From Streptomyces roseicoloratus (GTDB taxonomy: Bacteria > Actinomycetota > Actinomycetes > Streptomycetales > Streptomycetaceae): a stretch of 64,000 bases of DNA. A program made the position numbers and the translations under genes. Where the stretch lies: NCBI RefSeq assembly GCF_004117935.1, contig NZ_SDOY01000108.1, positions 1 through 64,000 on the forward strand. Direction: 5' to 3'. The notes under the pieces were generated by a model. It did no database searches. It was not told where the DNA came from and worked only from the letters and a program-made list of their open reading frames with translations. Below are positions 17,433-25,881 of the stretch, one piece after another (position 1 is the first letter of the stretch; each line of letters opens with the position of its first letter).

Positions 17433-17876
17433 ATGGCCGACGAGTACCGCATCGAGACCGTCCGCACCGGTTACCGCACCTGGACCGCCCGGAACGACCG
17501 GGGTGCGGAGGTCCGGATCGCCGCCGCCGACGACGCGGACGCGCAGCCGTCGTTCACGCCCGTCGAACTGCTCCTCGCGGCGATGGGCGGTTGCGGCGGC
17601 CTGGTGATCGACCGCACGGCACGGGCCGTCGACCACGACGGCCTGAGGATCGTGGTGGAGGGTGCGTCCGGTCCCGAGGACGACGGCAGGATCGGGCGGA
17701 TCCGGGTGAGCTACGAGTTCGAGCTGCCGGACACCAACCCGCGGGCGGCGGACGTGTTCGCCCGGGGAGTCCGGCTCACGCACGAGAAGTACTGCACCGT
17801 GAGCCGGACCGTCGAACACGGCGCGGAGGTCGAGGCGCTGCTCCCGGACGGGACGACGGGCTTCCGGGCCGGCTGA
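17433..17876 (+). CDS. OsmC/Ohr-family protein
   Basis: 147 residues; ATG at 17433 after GAGGAGAGCC. Two redox cysteines sit where the family needs them: Cys54 in AAMGGCGG on the first long helix and Cys121 in THEKYCTVSRT. SFTPVELLLAAM is the family helix entrance. Members detoxify organic hydroperoxides or act as related thiol enzymes in the cytosol. A short upstream extension to 17361 has no ribosome site. Its redox neighbours (glutaredoxin-like protein, FAD oxidoreductase, MarR) are in keeping with an oxidant-response district. Confidence 0.87.
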   Translation: MADEYRIETVRTGYRTWTARNDRGAEVRIAAADDADAQPSFTPVELLLAAMGGCGGLVIDRTARAVDHDGLRIVVEGASGPEDDGRIGRIRVSYEFELPDTNPRAADVFARGVRLTHEKYCTVSRTVEHGAEVEALLPDGTTGFRAG

Positions 17877-17950
17877 GGCGGACGCGGCGCCGCACGAGGC
17901 GCCGGCCTCTCACGGAACCCGTGCGGGCTCGCGTGTCCGGGGTCCACGCG

Positions 17951-17998
17951 GGGCTCGCACGGCCCGGGCTCACCCGGGGCTCGCACGGCCGGGGTCAC
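17951..17998. repeat. GGGGCTCGCACGGCC direct repeat next to the RraA-like gene stop
   Basis: GGGGCTCGCACGGCC occurs at 17952 and again 23-25 bases later, directly before the RraA-like gene's 3' end. On the gene strand each copy is preceded by TGA. Confidence 0.5.
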
Positions 17999-18690
17999 TC
18001 CTCGATCGCGCCGCCGATCCGCCGCAGGTGCTGCCGGAAGGTGTACGAGGGGTCCTGCGCGCGGCGCTCCAGGTACTCGGCGAAGCGGGTCTGGTCGCGG
18101 AGGGTCTCCCCCGCCCTGATCCGCCGGGCCTGGTTCCGCTCGGTGCGGAAGATGGTCTCCGCCGTGTCGAGCACGGCACCGGCCCGGTCGGCCGCCACGA
18201 ACAGGACGCCGTCGTCGTCCGCGAACACGACGTCGCCGGCGTCCACCGTGTGCTTCCCGAAGCGGGCGCTCCGCAGCGCCTCCGCGCCGCGCGGGTCGAG
18301 GCGAACCGGACCGGGTGCATGAGCCCCGTACGAGAAGACCGGCAGCCCGATCTCCCGCAGGTCGGACGTGTCGCGGTGCAGCCCCCACACGACGACCCCG
18401 GCGACACCGGACGCCTCCGCCTCCAGGACGGCGAGATCACCGACGCAGGCCTCGTCCCTGCGCCCCTCGTTGTCGACGACCAGCACGTCACCGGGCGCGC
18501 CGTGGGTGGTGAAGGCCTCCAGGAACACGTCCACGCTGCCGTAGTGACGTACGGGCAGGGCCCGTCCGGCGACCCGTCGCCCGGGCAGCACGGGCACGAT
18601 CCCCGCGGGCGCCGCCCGCAACGGCACTCCGAGTCGTACGCAGGCGTCGGCGACCAATGGCGTGGACAGCTCGGCGAACCGCTTGGGCAT
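17995..18690 (-). CDS. RraA-like protein (HMG/CHA aldolase or ribonuclease-regulator family)
   Basis: 231 residues; ATG at 18690 after GGGGGAAGA. It has the RraA/aldolase signature: GDVLVVDNEGRRDEACVGDL (residues about 70-89) binds Mg2+ and substrate, and VVVWGLHRDTSDLREIGLPVFS follows, where most members read GxVRDxxxL. The family contains 4-hydroxy-4-methyl-2-oxoglutarate aldolases and regulators of RNase E, and annotation as a menaquinone methyltransferase is an old error. Aldolase activity is the likelier role in an actinobacterium. The Arg of the RD motif is replaced by His-Arg-Asp spacing, which keeps Arg-Asp. Confidence 0.82.
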   Translation of the reverse strand: MPKRFAELSTPLVADACVRLGVPLRAAPAGIVPVLPGRRVAGRALPVRHYGSVDVFLEAFTTHGAPGDVLVVDNEGRRDEACVGDLAVLEAEASGVAGVVVWGLHRDTSDLREIGLPVFSYGAHAPGPVRLDPRGAEALRSARFGKHTVDAGDVVFADDDGVLFVAADRAGAVLDTAETIFRTERNQARRIRAGETLRDQTRFAEYLERRAQDPSYTFRQHLRRIGGAIEE

Positions 18691-18800
18691 GGCTCTTCCC
18701 CCTGGACGTCGTCGATTCGGGCCGCGGTCCGGATGCTATCCGTCACGCGGTGCGGGAGAGAGGGCCAATGGACGGCGAGTGGCCCGGTTCCGCGCCGTCG

Positions 18801-20264
18801 TCAGGCGAGCCAGATCTCGCGGACCGCGCGCAGGGGGTCCGTCTCCACGCGGGGGGCCGCGTCCCAGATCTTCGTCGCGCGCGTGGTCGCGGTGTACGCG
18901 GGCCAGTCCCGGCCCGGGTCCTGATCGGTGACGAAGGCGACCCAGGCGCGGTGCACGGCGTCGGCGAGGGAGCGGGGCGGGGTGGGACCGGCGGCGGCCT
19001 CGACGCCGGCCGCTTCGAGCAGGTCGAAGGCGAAGGGCAGGTCCAGGCAGTGGTAGGCCTGGCCGTTGACGGGTGACTCCCACGCGAACTGGTAGAGCCA
19101 GGTGGGCCGTTCGCGCTCCGCGCGGGCGTCGGCGACGGCGAGGGAGGGGGCGCGGAAGGTGACGTCGGTGAGGGCCTGGCCGAAGTGGCCGGCGGGGTCG
19201 GTGTCCGCGTACGCCTCCGCGAACGCGGCGGCCCGCCGGCCGGTGAGGCCGAGCCCGCCGAGCAGCACCGGCAGCGGCGGACCGTCCGGGCCGGGCGCGG
19301 GGGCCGCGTTGAACTCGTGCGCGGTGAAGCCCAGCATCAGCGGCACGCCGGCACCCGCGTCGCCCGTCGTGAGCGCGTCGAGGACCGGCTCGGGGACGAG
19401 GTCTCCGTCGGCGAAGGGTACGAGGGACAGCAGTGGCGGGAGGCCCTCCCGGTCCGGTCCGGGCGCCGCGAGGCGGTCCTGGAGCGCGAGGAGCTCGTCG
19501 TCGCGCAGATCCCGGAGCGCGGCTGCCGTGGCGGGCCGGCCCGTACGGCTGGTGAACAGACGGGAGACGGCCCGCGCCACGTCGGGGCCGTCGGGTCGCG
19601 TCACGGCGCCGGAGACCGAGAGCGCGCCGCGGAACAGGCCGCGGGCCGAGGGCACGGCGAGCAGGGTCTGGACGGCGCCACCGCCCGCCGACTGGCCGGC
19701 CACGGTCACCCTGGCGGGATCTCCGCCGAAGCGGGCGATGTTGTCCCGCACCCATTCCAGGGCCGCGATCCAGTCGCGCACGCCGCGGTTGTCGGGCGCG
19801 TCGTCCAGGTGCAGGAAGCCCTCGATGCCGAGCCGGTAGCCGAGCGAGACGAACACGACACCGTCGCGGTTGAAAGCGGCACCGTCGTACCAGGGGCTCG
19901 CGGCGGAGCCCGCGACGTATCCGCCGCCGTGGATCCAGACGAGCACCGGAAGACCGGCCTCCGGGTCGACCGAGGGGGTGAAGACGTTCAGGTTGAGCAC
20001 GCCCTCGCCGGGGATCGACGGCTCGGGAATGGTCGTCACCTCGGCGAACGGCCGGCGCTGCGCGGTCGGCCCGTACGCCGTGGCGTCCAGCGGCTCGGTC
20101 CACGGCTCCGGCGGCTCGGGCGCGGCGAAGCGCAGCGCGCCGACGGGCGGCTTGGCGTACGGGATGCCCAGGAAGCGGCGGCTTCCGTCCGGCCGCCGCT
20201 CACCGCGGACGGGACCGCGGGTGGTGGTCACGAGCGGGGCGTCCAGGGGACTCTCGAGCGACAT
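18801..20264 (-). CDS. Type-B carboxylesterase/lipase
   Basis: 487 residues; ATG at 20264 with GGAAGG 6 bases upstream. Typical features in order: RRFLGIPYAKPP near residue 30, the oxyanion loop VWIHGGGYVAGS near 110, the nucleophile elbow VTVAGQSAGGGAV (Ser near 190), and the catalytic His region VNGQAYHCLDLPFAF near 410. Full length for the family (about 490-550) and no signal peptide, so probably cytosolic. These enzymes hydrolyse carboxylic esters such as p-nitrobenzyl or carbamate substrates. Confidence 0.92.
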   Translation of the reverse strand: MSLESPLDAPLVTTTRGPVRGERRPDGSRRFLGIPYAKPPVGALRFAAPEPPEPWTEPLDATAYGPTAQRRPFAEVTTIPEPSIPGEGVLNLNVFTPSVDPEAGLPVLVWIHGGGYVAGSAASPWYDGAAFNRDGVVFVSLGYRLGIEGFLHLDDAPDNRGVRDWIAALEWVRDNIARFGGDPARVTVAGQSAGGGAVQTLLAVPSARGLFRGALSVSGAVTRPDGPDVARAVSRLFTSRTGRPATAAALRDLRDDELLALQDRLAAPGPDREGLPPLLSLVPFADGDLVPEPVLDALTTGDAGAGVPLMLGFTAHEFNAAPAPGPDGPPLPVLLGGLGLTGRRAAAFAEAYADTDPAGHFGQALTDVTFRAPSLAVADARAERERPTWLYQFAWESPVNGQAYHCLDLPFAFDLLEAAGVEAAAGPTPPRSLADAVHRAWVAFVTDQDPGRDWPAYTATTRATKIWDAAPRVETDPLRAVREIWLA

Positions 20265-20324
20265 GGTGCGCCTTCCTGCCGGGCCGGGCTGCGGCGGCCG
20301 CGTTCTCGGTGCTGCGAAAACAGC

Positions 20325-20350
20325 TGACACGACGAACTTACACGTGTCAA
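20325..20350 (-). promoter_or_regulatory. Possible promoter/operator of the carboxylesterase gene
   Basis: On the complement, TTGACA (20345-20350) is a consensus -35. TGACAC (20325-20330) and GTGTCA (20344-20349) form an inverted repeat with a 13-base spacer overlapping it. No convincing -10 follows. Confidence 0.35.
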
Positions 20351-20392
20351 TGACGAGCGCCAAGCAAACCGGGCCGCCGATCGCCGCAGCGC

Positions 20393-20451
20393 GGAGCGCT
20401 GCCGGCCTGCGACGTGGAGCGCTGCCACCCTGCGAGGCGGAGCGCTGCGGT
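20393..20451. repeat. 23-bp tandem repeat, three copies
   Basis: GGAGCGCTGC recurs at 20393, 20416 and 20439, exactly 23 bases apart, with partly conserved CCTGCGA spacers. It lies between the DinB-like and carboxylesterase genes. Confidence 0.65.
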
Positions 20452-20496
20452 CCGCGGCGGACAGCGCGCCACCGGCGTCCGCGGCGCCCCGTCGGA

Positions 20497-21012
20497 CTAC
20501 TCGCCCGTCGTGCCGTCGATGCGTTCGCGGAGCAGGTCGGCGTGGCCGTTGTGGCGTGCGTACTCCTCGATCATGTGGGTGATGACGCAGCGGAGCGAGT
20601 ACGTCTCGCCGCCGTGGCTCGTGGTGACGTCGAGGGGCGGGGCCGCGGCCACGATCGCGCGGGCGCGGGCGCACTCCTCGCGCCAGACGGCGAAAGCCCC
20701 GTCGGCGTCGGCGCCGTCCACGTCGAAGTCCGCCCGGTCGGTGGAGCCGGGAGGGGTCCACGGACTCCGGCCGCGCTCTCCGTTGACGACGTCGCGGAAC
20801 CAGCCGCGCTCGACCTCGGCCGCGTGCCCGGACCAGGCCGAGCAGGGAGAGACCCGAGGGGATATCGCCCGGGTCCGCAGCTGATCGGCCGTGAGGCCCG
20901 CGCACTTCAGCGCCAGGGTGTCGCGCTGGAACCGCAACACGGCGGTGAGGGTGGTGTGTTCGTCGGCGGTGTGAGGCGTCGGGGTGCGGTGATCCCGCGT
21001 CCTGATCGGCAT
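20497..21012 (-). CDS. DinB/DUF664-family protein with a compensated frameshift patch
   Basis: 171 residues. The family is a four-helix bundle related to mycothiol-dependent enzymes. Recognisable parts: DEHTTLTAVLRFQRDTLALKCAGLTADQLR, then HAAEVERGWFRDVVNGE, then a metal-type HMIEEYARHNGHADLLRERIDG end. Between them, about 12 residues (near 53-64) read SPRVSPCSAWSG, whereas another frame reads IPSGLSLLGLVR, the normal family sequence. Two small compensating indels, natural or from sequencing, explain this. ATG at 21012 has no strong ribosome site. Confidence 0.75.
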   Translation of the reverse strand: MPIRTRDHRTPTPHTADEHTTLTAVLRFQRDTLALKCAGLTADQLRTRAISPRVSPCSAWSGHAAEVERGWFRDVVNGERGRSPWTPPGSTDRADFDVDGADADGAFAVWREECARARAIVAAAPPLDVTTSHGGETYSLRCVITHMIEEYARHNGHADLLRERIDGTTGE

Positions 21013-21078
21013 CCCGCCAGGCGGCGAGGGCGACGACCCGGGCGTTTCGCTCCGCTCCGGCGAGGGGGACGGACCCGC

Positions 21079-22569
21079 CTACCGCCGGTCCGCGATCTTC
21101 TCCAGGCTCTGCAGGGGGTTGCGGAAGAGCGGGTTCAGCAGGACGGTGCCCGCGGCCACGGGCATCGTGGCCGGGCCGGCGTGGGGGCTGACGATGCGTT
21201 CCGGGTCGTGGCACACGTGGGAGAGGTCGACGGCCGTGCCCTGGATCTCCTCCAGGTAGCAGGGGTCGAGGAGGCTCGCCAGCTCGGTGACCACGACCAG
21301 GTCCGGGTTGAGCACGTCGAGCAGCAGCGCGACCGCGCGGCCCACCGCCCGCGCCCGTTCGCGCAGGAGCCGGTCCGCGCGCCGGTCCCCTGCCGCCGCC
21401 GCGTCCACCACCAGGAACGCGTCCGGCTCCGGCACGATGCCCCGGCGGTACGCCGTCTCGCCGAGCGCCCGGTTGGAGGCGGTCGCCGCCAGACAGCCCG
21501 AACGGCCGCAGTCGCAGTGGACGGTGGAGTCGGGCACCGGCAGGTGCGCCACCTCGCCGGCGGCCGAGCCCGGGCCCTGGTGCACCACCCCGGCGATGCC
21601 GAGGGCCGCGTCGACGACGTTGCCGACGAAGAGGTGGACCAGGCTGCGGCGCGCCTCGGGGCGGCCGAACAGGATCTCGGACTGGGCGACGGCCCGGGCG
21701 TGGTTGTCGACCCGCACGGCCGGTCCGCCGAGGCCGCGGGCGAGTTCGGCGGCGAGGGGCCGGTGGTACCAGCCGAGCGCGTCGTGCCGGACGACCCGCC
21801 CGCGGTCCGGGTCGACCCAGCCGCCGAGCGCGGCGCCGATGCCCAGGAGCGGGCGGTCACCGAGGTGTTCGTCGAGGAAGTGGCGCAGTTCACGAGCGAC
21901 GGTGGCGGGCAGGACGCGCGGGTCGGCGGCGGCGTGCTGGATCGAGTGGCGCGCGACGAGACCGCCGCGCAGGTCCACCAGGCCGACGGTGGAGGCGTGC
22001 ACGCCGAGGTGGACGCCGCCCGCCACAGGGCCGCCGACGCCGCCGAGGTGCAGGTCGACGGGGATCTGCGGGCGACCCGGCCCTCCGGTCTCCGCGCGCT
22101 CGGGGAGTTCCCGCAGGAGTCCGTGCCGGAGCAGGTCCGTGGCCTGCCGGGAGACGGCCGCGGGGCTGAGACCGGTGAGGCGGGCGATGGCACTGCGGGC
22201 GACCGGCCCGTGCTCGCGCACCGTCCGCAGGACGGTGGCCGCGTTGGTCTCGCGCCTCCCGTCCCCTGCCGGCCGCGCACCGAGGCCGGGGGCGGCGGCA
22301 CACGCGGGCGGGGGCGCGGGCTCAGGCGCGGTCGCGGCCGTGGGCGCGGACGCGGAGGACGACGACCCTGGGGCGGACGCGGACGCGGCGGCCGTTGCGG
22401 ACGCCGGTACCGACGCCGGTACGGATGCCCGCGTAATCCCGGCGGCCTGCGCGGACGCGGAGGACGACCTCGGGCCGGACGCGGAGGCCGGTACGGATGC
22501 CGGTGCGGGGGCGGAGGCGGACGCCGGTGCGGTCCCGGGTTCCGGGCGGGGGGTGGGGCTGGGGCTCAT
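21079..22569 (-). CDS. ROK-family transcriptional regulator with long low-complexity N-terminus
   Basis: 496 residues from ATG at 22569. Residues 1-105 are almost only Ala, Ser, Pro, Val and Thr and are encoded by near-repeats, so the true start may be further in. A winged HTH follows (ATVLRTVREHGPVARSAIARLTGLSPAAVSRQ), then a ROK sugar-kinase-like domain: LGIGAALGGWVDPD, and the zinc cluster CDCGRSGCLAA (CxCGxxGC). Several residues of the kinase ATP loop differ, so regulation by a sugar ligand without catalysis is likely. Divergent from the sulfatase gene, its probable target. Confidence 0.83.
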   Translation of the reverse strand: MSPSPTPRPEPGTAPASASAPAPASVPASASGPRSSSASAQAAGITRASVPASVPASATAAASASAPGSSSSASAPTAATAPEPAPPPACAAAPGLGARPAGDGRRETNAATVLRTVREHGPVARSAIARLTGLSPAAVSRQATDLLRHGLLRELPERAETGGPGRPQIPVDLHLGGVGGPVAGGVHLGVHASTVGLVDLRGGLVARHSIQHAAADPRVLPATVARELRHFLDEHLGDRPLLGIGAALGGWVDPDRGRVVRHDALGWYHRPLAAELARGLGGPAVRVDNHARAVAQSEILFGRPEARRSLVHLFVGNVVDAALGIAGVVHQGPGSAAGEVAHLPVPDSTVHCDCGRSGCLAATASNRALGETAYRRGIVPEPDAFLVVDAAAAGDRRADRLLRERARAVGRAVALLLDVLNPDLVVVTELASLLDPCYLEEIQGTAVDLSHVCHDPERIVSPHAGPATMPVAAGTVLLNPLFRNPLQSLEKIADRR

Positions 22570-22766
22570 CCATGCCTCGTCTCGGAAGGGTGGCATCTGT
22601 CTACCGCACGCCGCCGACACCTGGGGCCATGTCCAGGGCGGGCGCAGCTCCTTCGGGAAGTCCGTACGGCGGCTCCTCGCGGCCCCGGTCCGCGGCCGGA
22701 TCCGTACGGGACCGACGACGGAACCGGGACCGCGGCCGATGCCGCTGCCGGGTCCGGGACTTCGAC

Positions 22767-22811
22767 GAAGGAAGTGACGGAAGGAACGGAAGGAACGGAA
22801 GGAACGGAAGA
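22767..22811. repeat. GGAACGGAA tandem repeat in the ROK-sulfatase intergenic region
   Basis: Four near-perfect 9-base units. The 456-base region 22570-23025 also holds an AT-rich patch (GCGAAATTAATTGACC, 22957-22972) with the palindrome AATTAATT just before the sulfatase gene, a plausible promoter/operator area. No gene is visible in it. Confidence 0.65.
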
Positions 22812-23025
22812 CAGGACGCAGGGTCGCGTGGACGAGTTGCGGACGTCGTCGTGATCCTTCGTCCGACAGTGGGGCACATCGGTCAAGTGGTCCATCGCGG
22901 CAGCGTAGTTGCTGCGGCGCCCACGGCGTGGCCCCCTGGTGTCCTATTACTTCCTCTGCGAAATTAATTGACCGGACCCGGAGCATCCGTTCCCCGTCCA
23001 CCTCCCCCGGCCCGAAGGGATCCGC

Positions 23026-24441
23026 ATGCCGCCGACGAACCGCCCCAGCGTGATCGTGGTCCTCACCGACCAGCAGCGGTGGGACACCACGGGTGCGCAC
23101 GGCAACCCCGCAGGGGTGACGCCCGAGTTCGACCGACTCGCGCGCGAGGGGACCCTCGTCGAGCAGGCGATCACGCCACATCCCGGGTGCGCGCCGGCCC
23201 GCGCGGCGCTGCAGACGGGACGGTTCCCGACGGGATCCGGAGTGTTCCGCGACGGACTTCCGTTGGGAGCGGACGTACCCACGCTCGCCGAGGCGTTCGC
23301 GGCCGCCGGATACGTCACCGGCTACCTCGGCACGTGGCACCTGGCGGGTGAGGAGCACCCCGACGGACCGGTCCCGCCCGGACGGCGTGGCGGATACGCG
23401 CACTGGCTCGCCTCGGACCGGCTCGCATCCACCCCGGACGCCTACCGGACGGTGCTGTACAACGGGGACGGTGAGCCGGTCCGGCTGCCCGGCTACCGGT
23501 CGGACGCCCTGATCGACGCGGCGATCCGCTTCGTCGCCGACCATCACCGGCAGCCGTTCCTGCTCTTCCTCTCCCTCCTGGAGCCGCACCACCAGAACGC
23601 CACCGACGACTTCCCCGCCCCGGCCGGCTACCGCGAACGCTTCGAGGGGCGGTGGCTGCCACCGGACCTCGCCGCGCTCAGTCCCGGCCCCGCGCACGGC
23701 GGCGCGCACCGTCACCTCGGCGGATATCTGGGGCGGATCAAGCGGGTCGACGAGGGCGTGGGACGGCTTCGCGACAGCCTGCGCAGCCTGGGCATCGAGG
23801 ACGGCACCGTCCTGGCCTGGACCGCGGACCACGGCTCGCACTTCCGCACCCGCAACGGCGCGTACGGGGGCTCGGCCCACGAGGCCTCGGTGCGCGTGCC
23901 GTTCGTGCTGAGCGGGCCGGGTTTCCGCGGCGGCGGCCGCATCCGCCAGCCGGTGTCGACGGTGGACCTGATGCCGACGCTGCTCGACGCCGCGGGGATC
24001 GAGGTGCCGGCGGGCGTGCACGGGCGCTCACTTCGCCCGCTGGTCGGCGGAGGCGGTGAACTCGACCGCCCCTTCTCGGTGTTCGTCCAGATCAGCGAGG
24101 ACGTCATCGTCCGCGCGGTCCGCACGGACCGGTGGAAGTACGTCGTGACCGCGCCGGACGACGTCGACGCCTGGTCCGAGTCCGCTGCGGACCGCTACCG
24201 CGAGAGCGAGCTGTACGACCTGGCCGCGGACCCGTACGAGTTGGAGAACCTGGTGGGCCTCACCTCGCACCGGCAGGTGGCGGACGGCCTGCGGGACGCG
24301 CTCGGCACCTGGCTGAAGGAGGTGGAGGGCGTCTCCCCGGTCGTCGAGGCGGCCGAGCCGCGTACGCTCGACCGGCGTGCGTCCTGCGCGTTCCCGAAGG
24401 ACCGGGTGCCGTGGAACGGCATCCGCTTCGGCCACGACTGA
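23026..24441 (+). CDS. Formylglycine-dependent sulfatase
   Basis: 471 residues; ATG at 23026 with AAGGGA upstream. The alkaline-phosphatase superfamily sulfatase signature is present: VVLTDQQRWDTTG (metal Asp residues) near residue 12, and CAPARAALQTGR (Cys55, Pro57, Arg59), where Cys55 would become formylglycine. YLGTWHLAG gives the Lys/His site in modified form, with Thr in place of the usual Lys of GKWHLG. WTADHGSHF holds the late Asp-His metal pair. There is no signal peptide, so cytosolic action on a sulfate ester (sugar or aryl) is expected. It needs a formylglycine-generating enzyme, none of which is in this window. Confidence 0.88.
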   Translation: MPPTNRPSVIVVLTDQQRWDTTGAHGNPAGVTPEFDRLAREGTLVEQAITPHPGCAPARAALQTGRFPTGSGVFRDGLPLGADVPTLAEAFAAAGYVTGYLGTWHLAGEEHPDGPVPPGRRGGYAHWLASDRLASTPDAYRTVLYNGDGEPVRLPGYRSDALIDAAIRFVADHHRQPFLLFLSLLEPHHQNATDDFPAPAGYRERFEGRWLPPDLAALSPGPAHGGAHRHLGGYLGRIKRVDEGVGRLRDSLRSLGIEDGTVLAWTADHGSHFRTRNGAYGGSAHEASVRVPFVLSGPGFRGGGRIRQPVSTVDLMPTLLDAAGIEVPAGVHGRSLRPLVGGGGELDRPFSVFVQISEDVIVRAVRTDRWKYVVTAPDDVDAWSESAADRYRESELYDLAADPYELENLVGLTSHRQVADGLRDALGTWLKEVEGVSPVVEAAEPRTLDRRASCAFPKDRVPWNGIRFGHD

Positions 24442-24482
24442 CCGGCGTCGCGCCGCGCACGGTCCAGAGCCACAGGCACCGC

Positions 24483-24638
24483 CCGCCGTCACGGATCGGC
24501 CGTCGTCACGGACCGACCGCCGCCACGCATCGACCGCCGTCACGGATCGGCCGCCGCCTCGGATCGGCCGCCGTCACGCGCCTGCCGCCGGCGCAGGCCT
24601 CCCGTGCCCACGGACCGGCCGTCGTCAGGTGTCCGTCG
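24483..24638. repeat. 18-bp degenerate tandem repeats abutting the cupin gene stop
   Basis: CCGCCGTCACGGATCGGC-like units run about five times from 24483 to 24580 and reappear as GGACCGGCCGTCGTCA, which contains the stop codon of the cupin gene (24625). Confidence 0.65.
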
Positions 24639-24996
24639 GCTTGGCGTAGTCGGCGAAGCCCATCCAGTCCAGGGCCACGCAGGGTTCGTCGCCGACCACC
24701 CAGGCGTCGTGTCCGGGCTGGACCTCGTAGAACCCGCCGGGCATCAGATCGGCGGATTCTCCGTCGTTCATGACGACCTTCAGCCTGCCGCTCACCACGT
24801 AACCGACATGGTGGGCCTGGCAGCTGTCCGTGCCGGCGATCGGCTTGACGTGCTCCGACCACTTCCATCCCGGCTCGAACACGGCTCGGCCGACTGCTCC
24901 GGAGCCCGTGAAGAGCAGGTCCATTCTGCCCTTGTCGCCTTCGAAGGGGCGCGTCTCGTCTGCGGAGTCGAAGCTCCTGGAATCGATTCCGGTCAT
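24625..24996 (-). CDS. Small single-domain cupin protein
   Basis: 123 residues; ATG at 24996 after GGGAGGCGG. The cupin barrel has first motif HVKPIAGTDSCQAHHVGYVVSGRLKV, with HH and a Gly in SGRL, and second motif MPGGFYEVQPGHDAWVVGD. The classic first-motif Glu is not evident, so metal binding may be altered. The substrate and partner are unknown; related streptomycete proteins are annotated only as cupin-domain proteins. Divergent to the VOC gene across a 329-base region. Confidence 0.8.
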   Translation of the reverse strand: MTGIDSRSFDSADETRPFEGDKGRMDLLFTGSGAVGRAVFEPGWKWSEHVKPIAGTDSCQAHHVGYVVSGRLKVVMNDGESADLMPGGFYEVQPGHDAWVVGDEPCVALDWMGFADYAKPTDT

Positions 24997-25090
24997 CGTG
25001 GTCCGCCTCCCGGCGGTGGAAACGTACGGATCCCCGAGCCCACTTCCAGGCTACGCCGCGGGCCTCCGACGCACCCGGCCGTGAACCACG

Positions 25091-25120
25091 TTGCCGAACA
25101 TGATCAACAAGGGTTAGGCT
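25091..25120 (+). promoter_or_regulatory. Putative promoter giving a leaderless transcript
   Basis: TTGCCG (25091-25096), an 18-base spacer and TAGGCT (25115-25120). An ATG follows 7 bases after the -10, the usual distance to a transcription start, so the mRNA would begin at or near this ATG. Confidence 0.5.
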
Positions 25121-25126
25121 GGCCAC

Positions 25127-25183
25127 ATGACTGCCGGGTCGGCCGTGGGCCGCGATCGAGAGAGGCGCCCGGCCGTGGCGTGA
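25127..25183 (+). CDS. Possible leaderless mini-ORF upstream of the VOC gene
   Basis: 18 codons, ATG to TGA, translating to MTAGSAVGRDRERRPAVA. It starts 6 bases after a TAGGCT -10 and has no ribosome site, as expected for leaderless mRNAs, which are frequent in streptomycetes. Arg-rich at the centre. It might be a regulatory upstream ORF for the VOC gene 143 bases further on. No homology can be judged at this length. Confidence 0.3.
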   Translation: MTAGSAVGRDRERRPAVA

Positions 25184-25325
25184 GCGCCGCCGGGTGGCGG
25201 GCGCGGGGTCCGCCGTGGTCGTCCGTCCTGTGACACGCGTGAGACGCACGAGACGTGTGCGTACGCGACGTGTGCACGGGCAACGGAGGAATTCCACCAG
25301 CGCACACCCCGCGAAAGGACCACCT

Positions 25326-25709
25326 GTGACCGTCGAGCTCAACCACACCGTCGTCTACGCCCGCGACAAGCGGGCCTCCGCCGAGTTCCTGGCCGAGGTG
25401 CTCGGCCTGGAGGTCGGCGCGCCCTTCGGGCCGTTCGTCCCCGTGGACACCGGCAACGGCGTCACCCTCGACTACTACGACGCCGGGGACACCGACTTCC
25501 TGCCCGGCCATTACGCGTTCCTCGTCCCGGACGAGGAGTTCGACACCATGATCGGGCGTCTGGAGCGGATGAGGGTCACGTACTTCGCGGACCCGAGCCA
25601 CCAGGAGCCCGGGCAGATCAACCGCCTCTTCGGCGGCCGGGGCGCGTACTTCTCGGACCCCGACGGCCACAACATGGAGATCATCACCCGGCCGTACGGG
25701 CGCCCCTGA
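25326..25709 (+). CDS. VOC-superfamily (glyoxalase-like) protein
   Basis: 127 residues; GTG at 25326 after AAAGGACCACCT. One vicinal-oxygen-chelate module with paired beta-alpha-beta-beta-beta units: VELNHTVVYARDKRASAEFLAEVLGLEV at the start (His7 as metal ligand) and AYFSDPDGHNMEIITRP at the end (Glu as ligand). The family includes glyoxalases, dioxygenases and antibiotic-binding proteins. Substrate unknown. Confidence 0.85.
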   Translation: MTVELNHTVVYARDKRASAEFLAEVLGLEVGAPFGPFVPVDTGNGVTLDYYDAGDTDFLPGHYAFLVPDEEFDTMIGRLERMRVTYFADPSHQEPGQINRLFGGRGAYFSDPDGHNMEIITRPYGRP

Positions 25710-25881
25710 CCGGACCCGTCGGCGGAATTGGACGTTCCCTTCATATCCCGGGGCGGTTTTCTGTACGGATCCCTTATCGGGCAGATCTACACATAAAGAC
25801 CATATAAGCGCACAATGAAACCGCGGCATCAAAGCCGTAAGCGCGGTCGGACGTGCAGAACGCCAGAAGGAGGCGAGTCGT

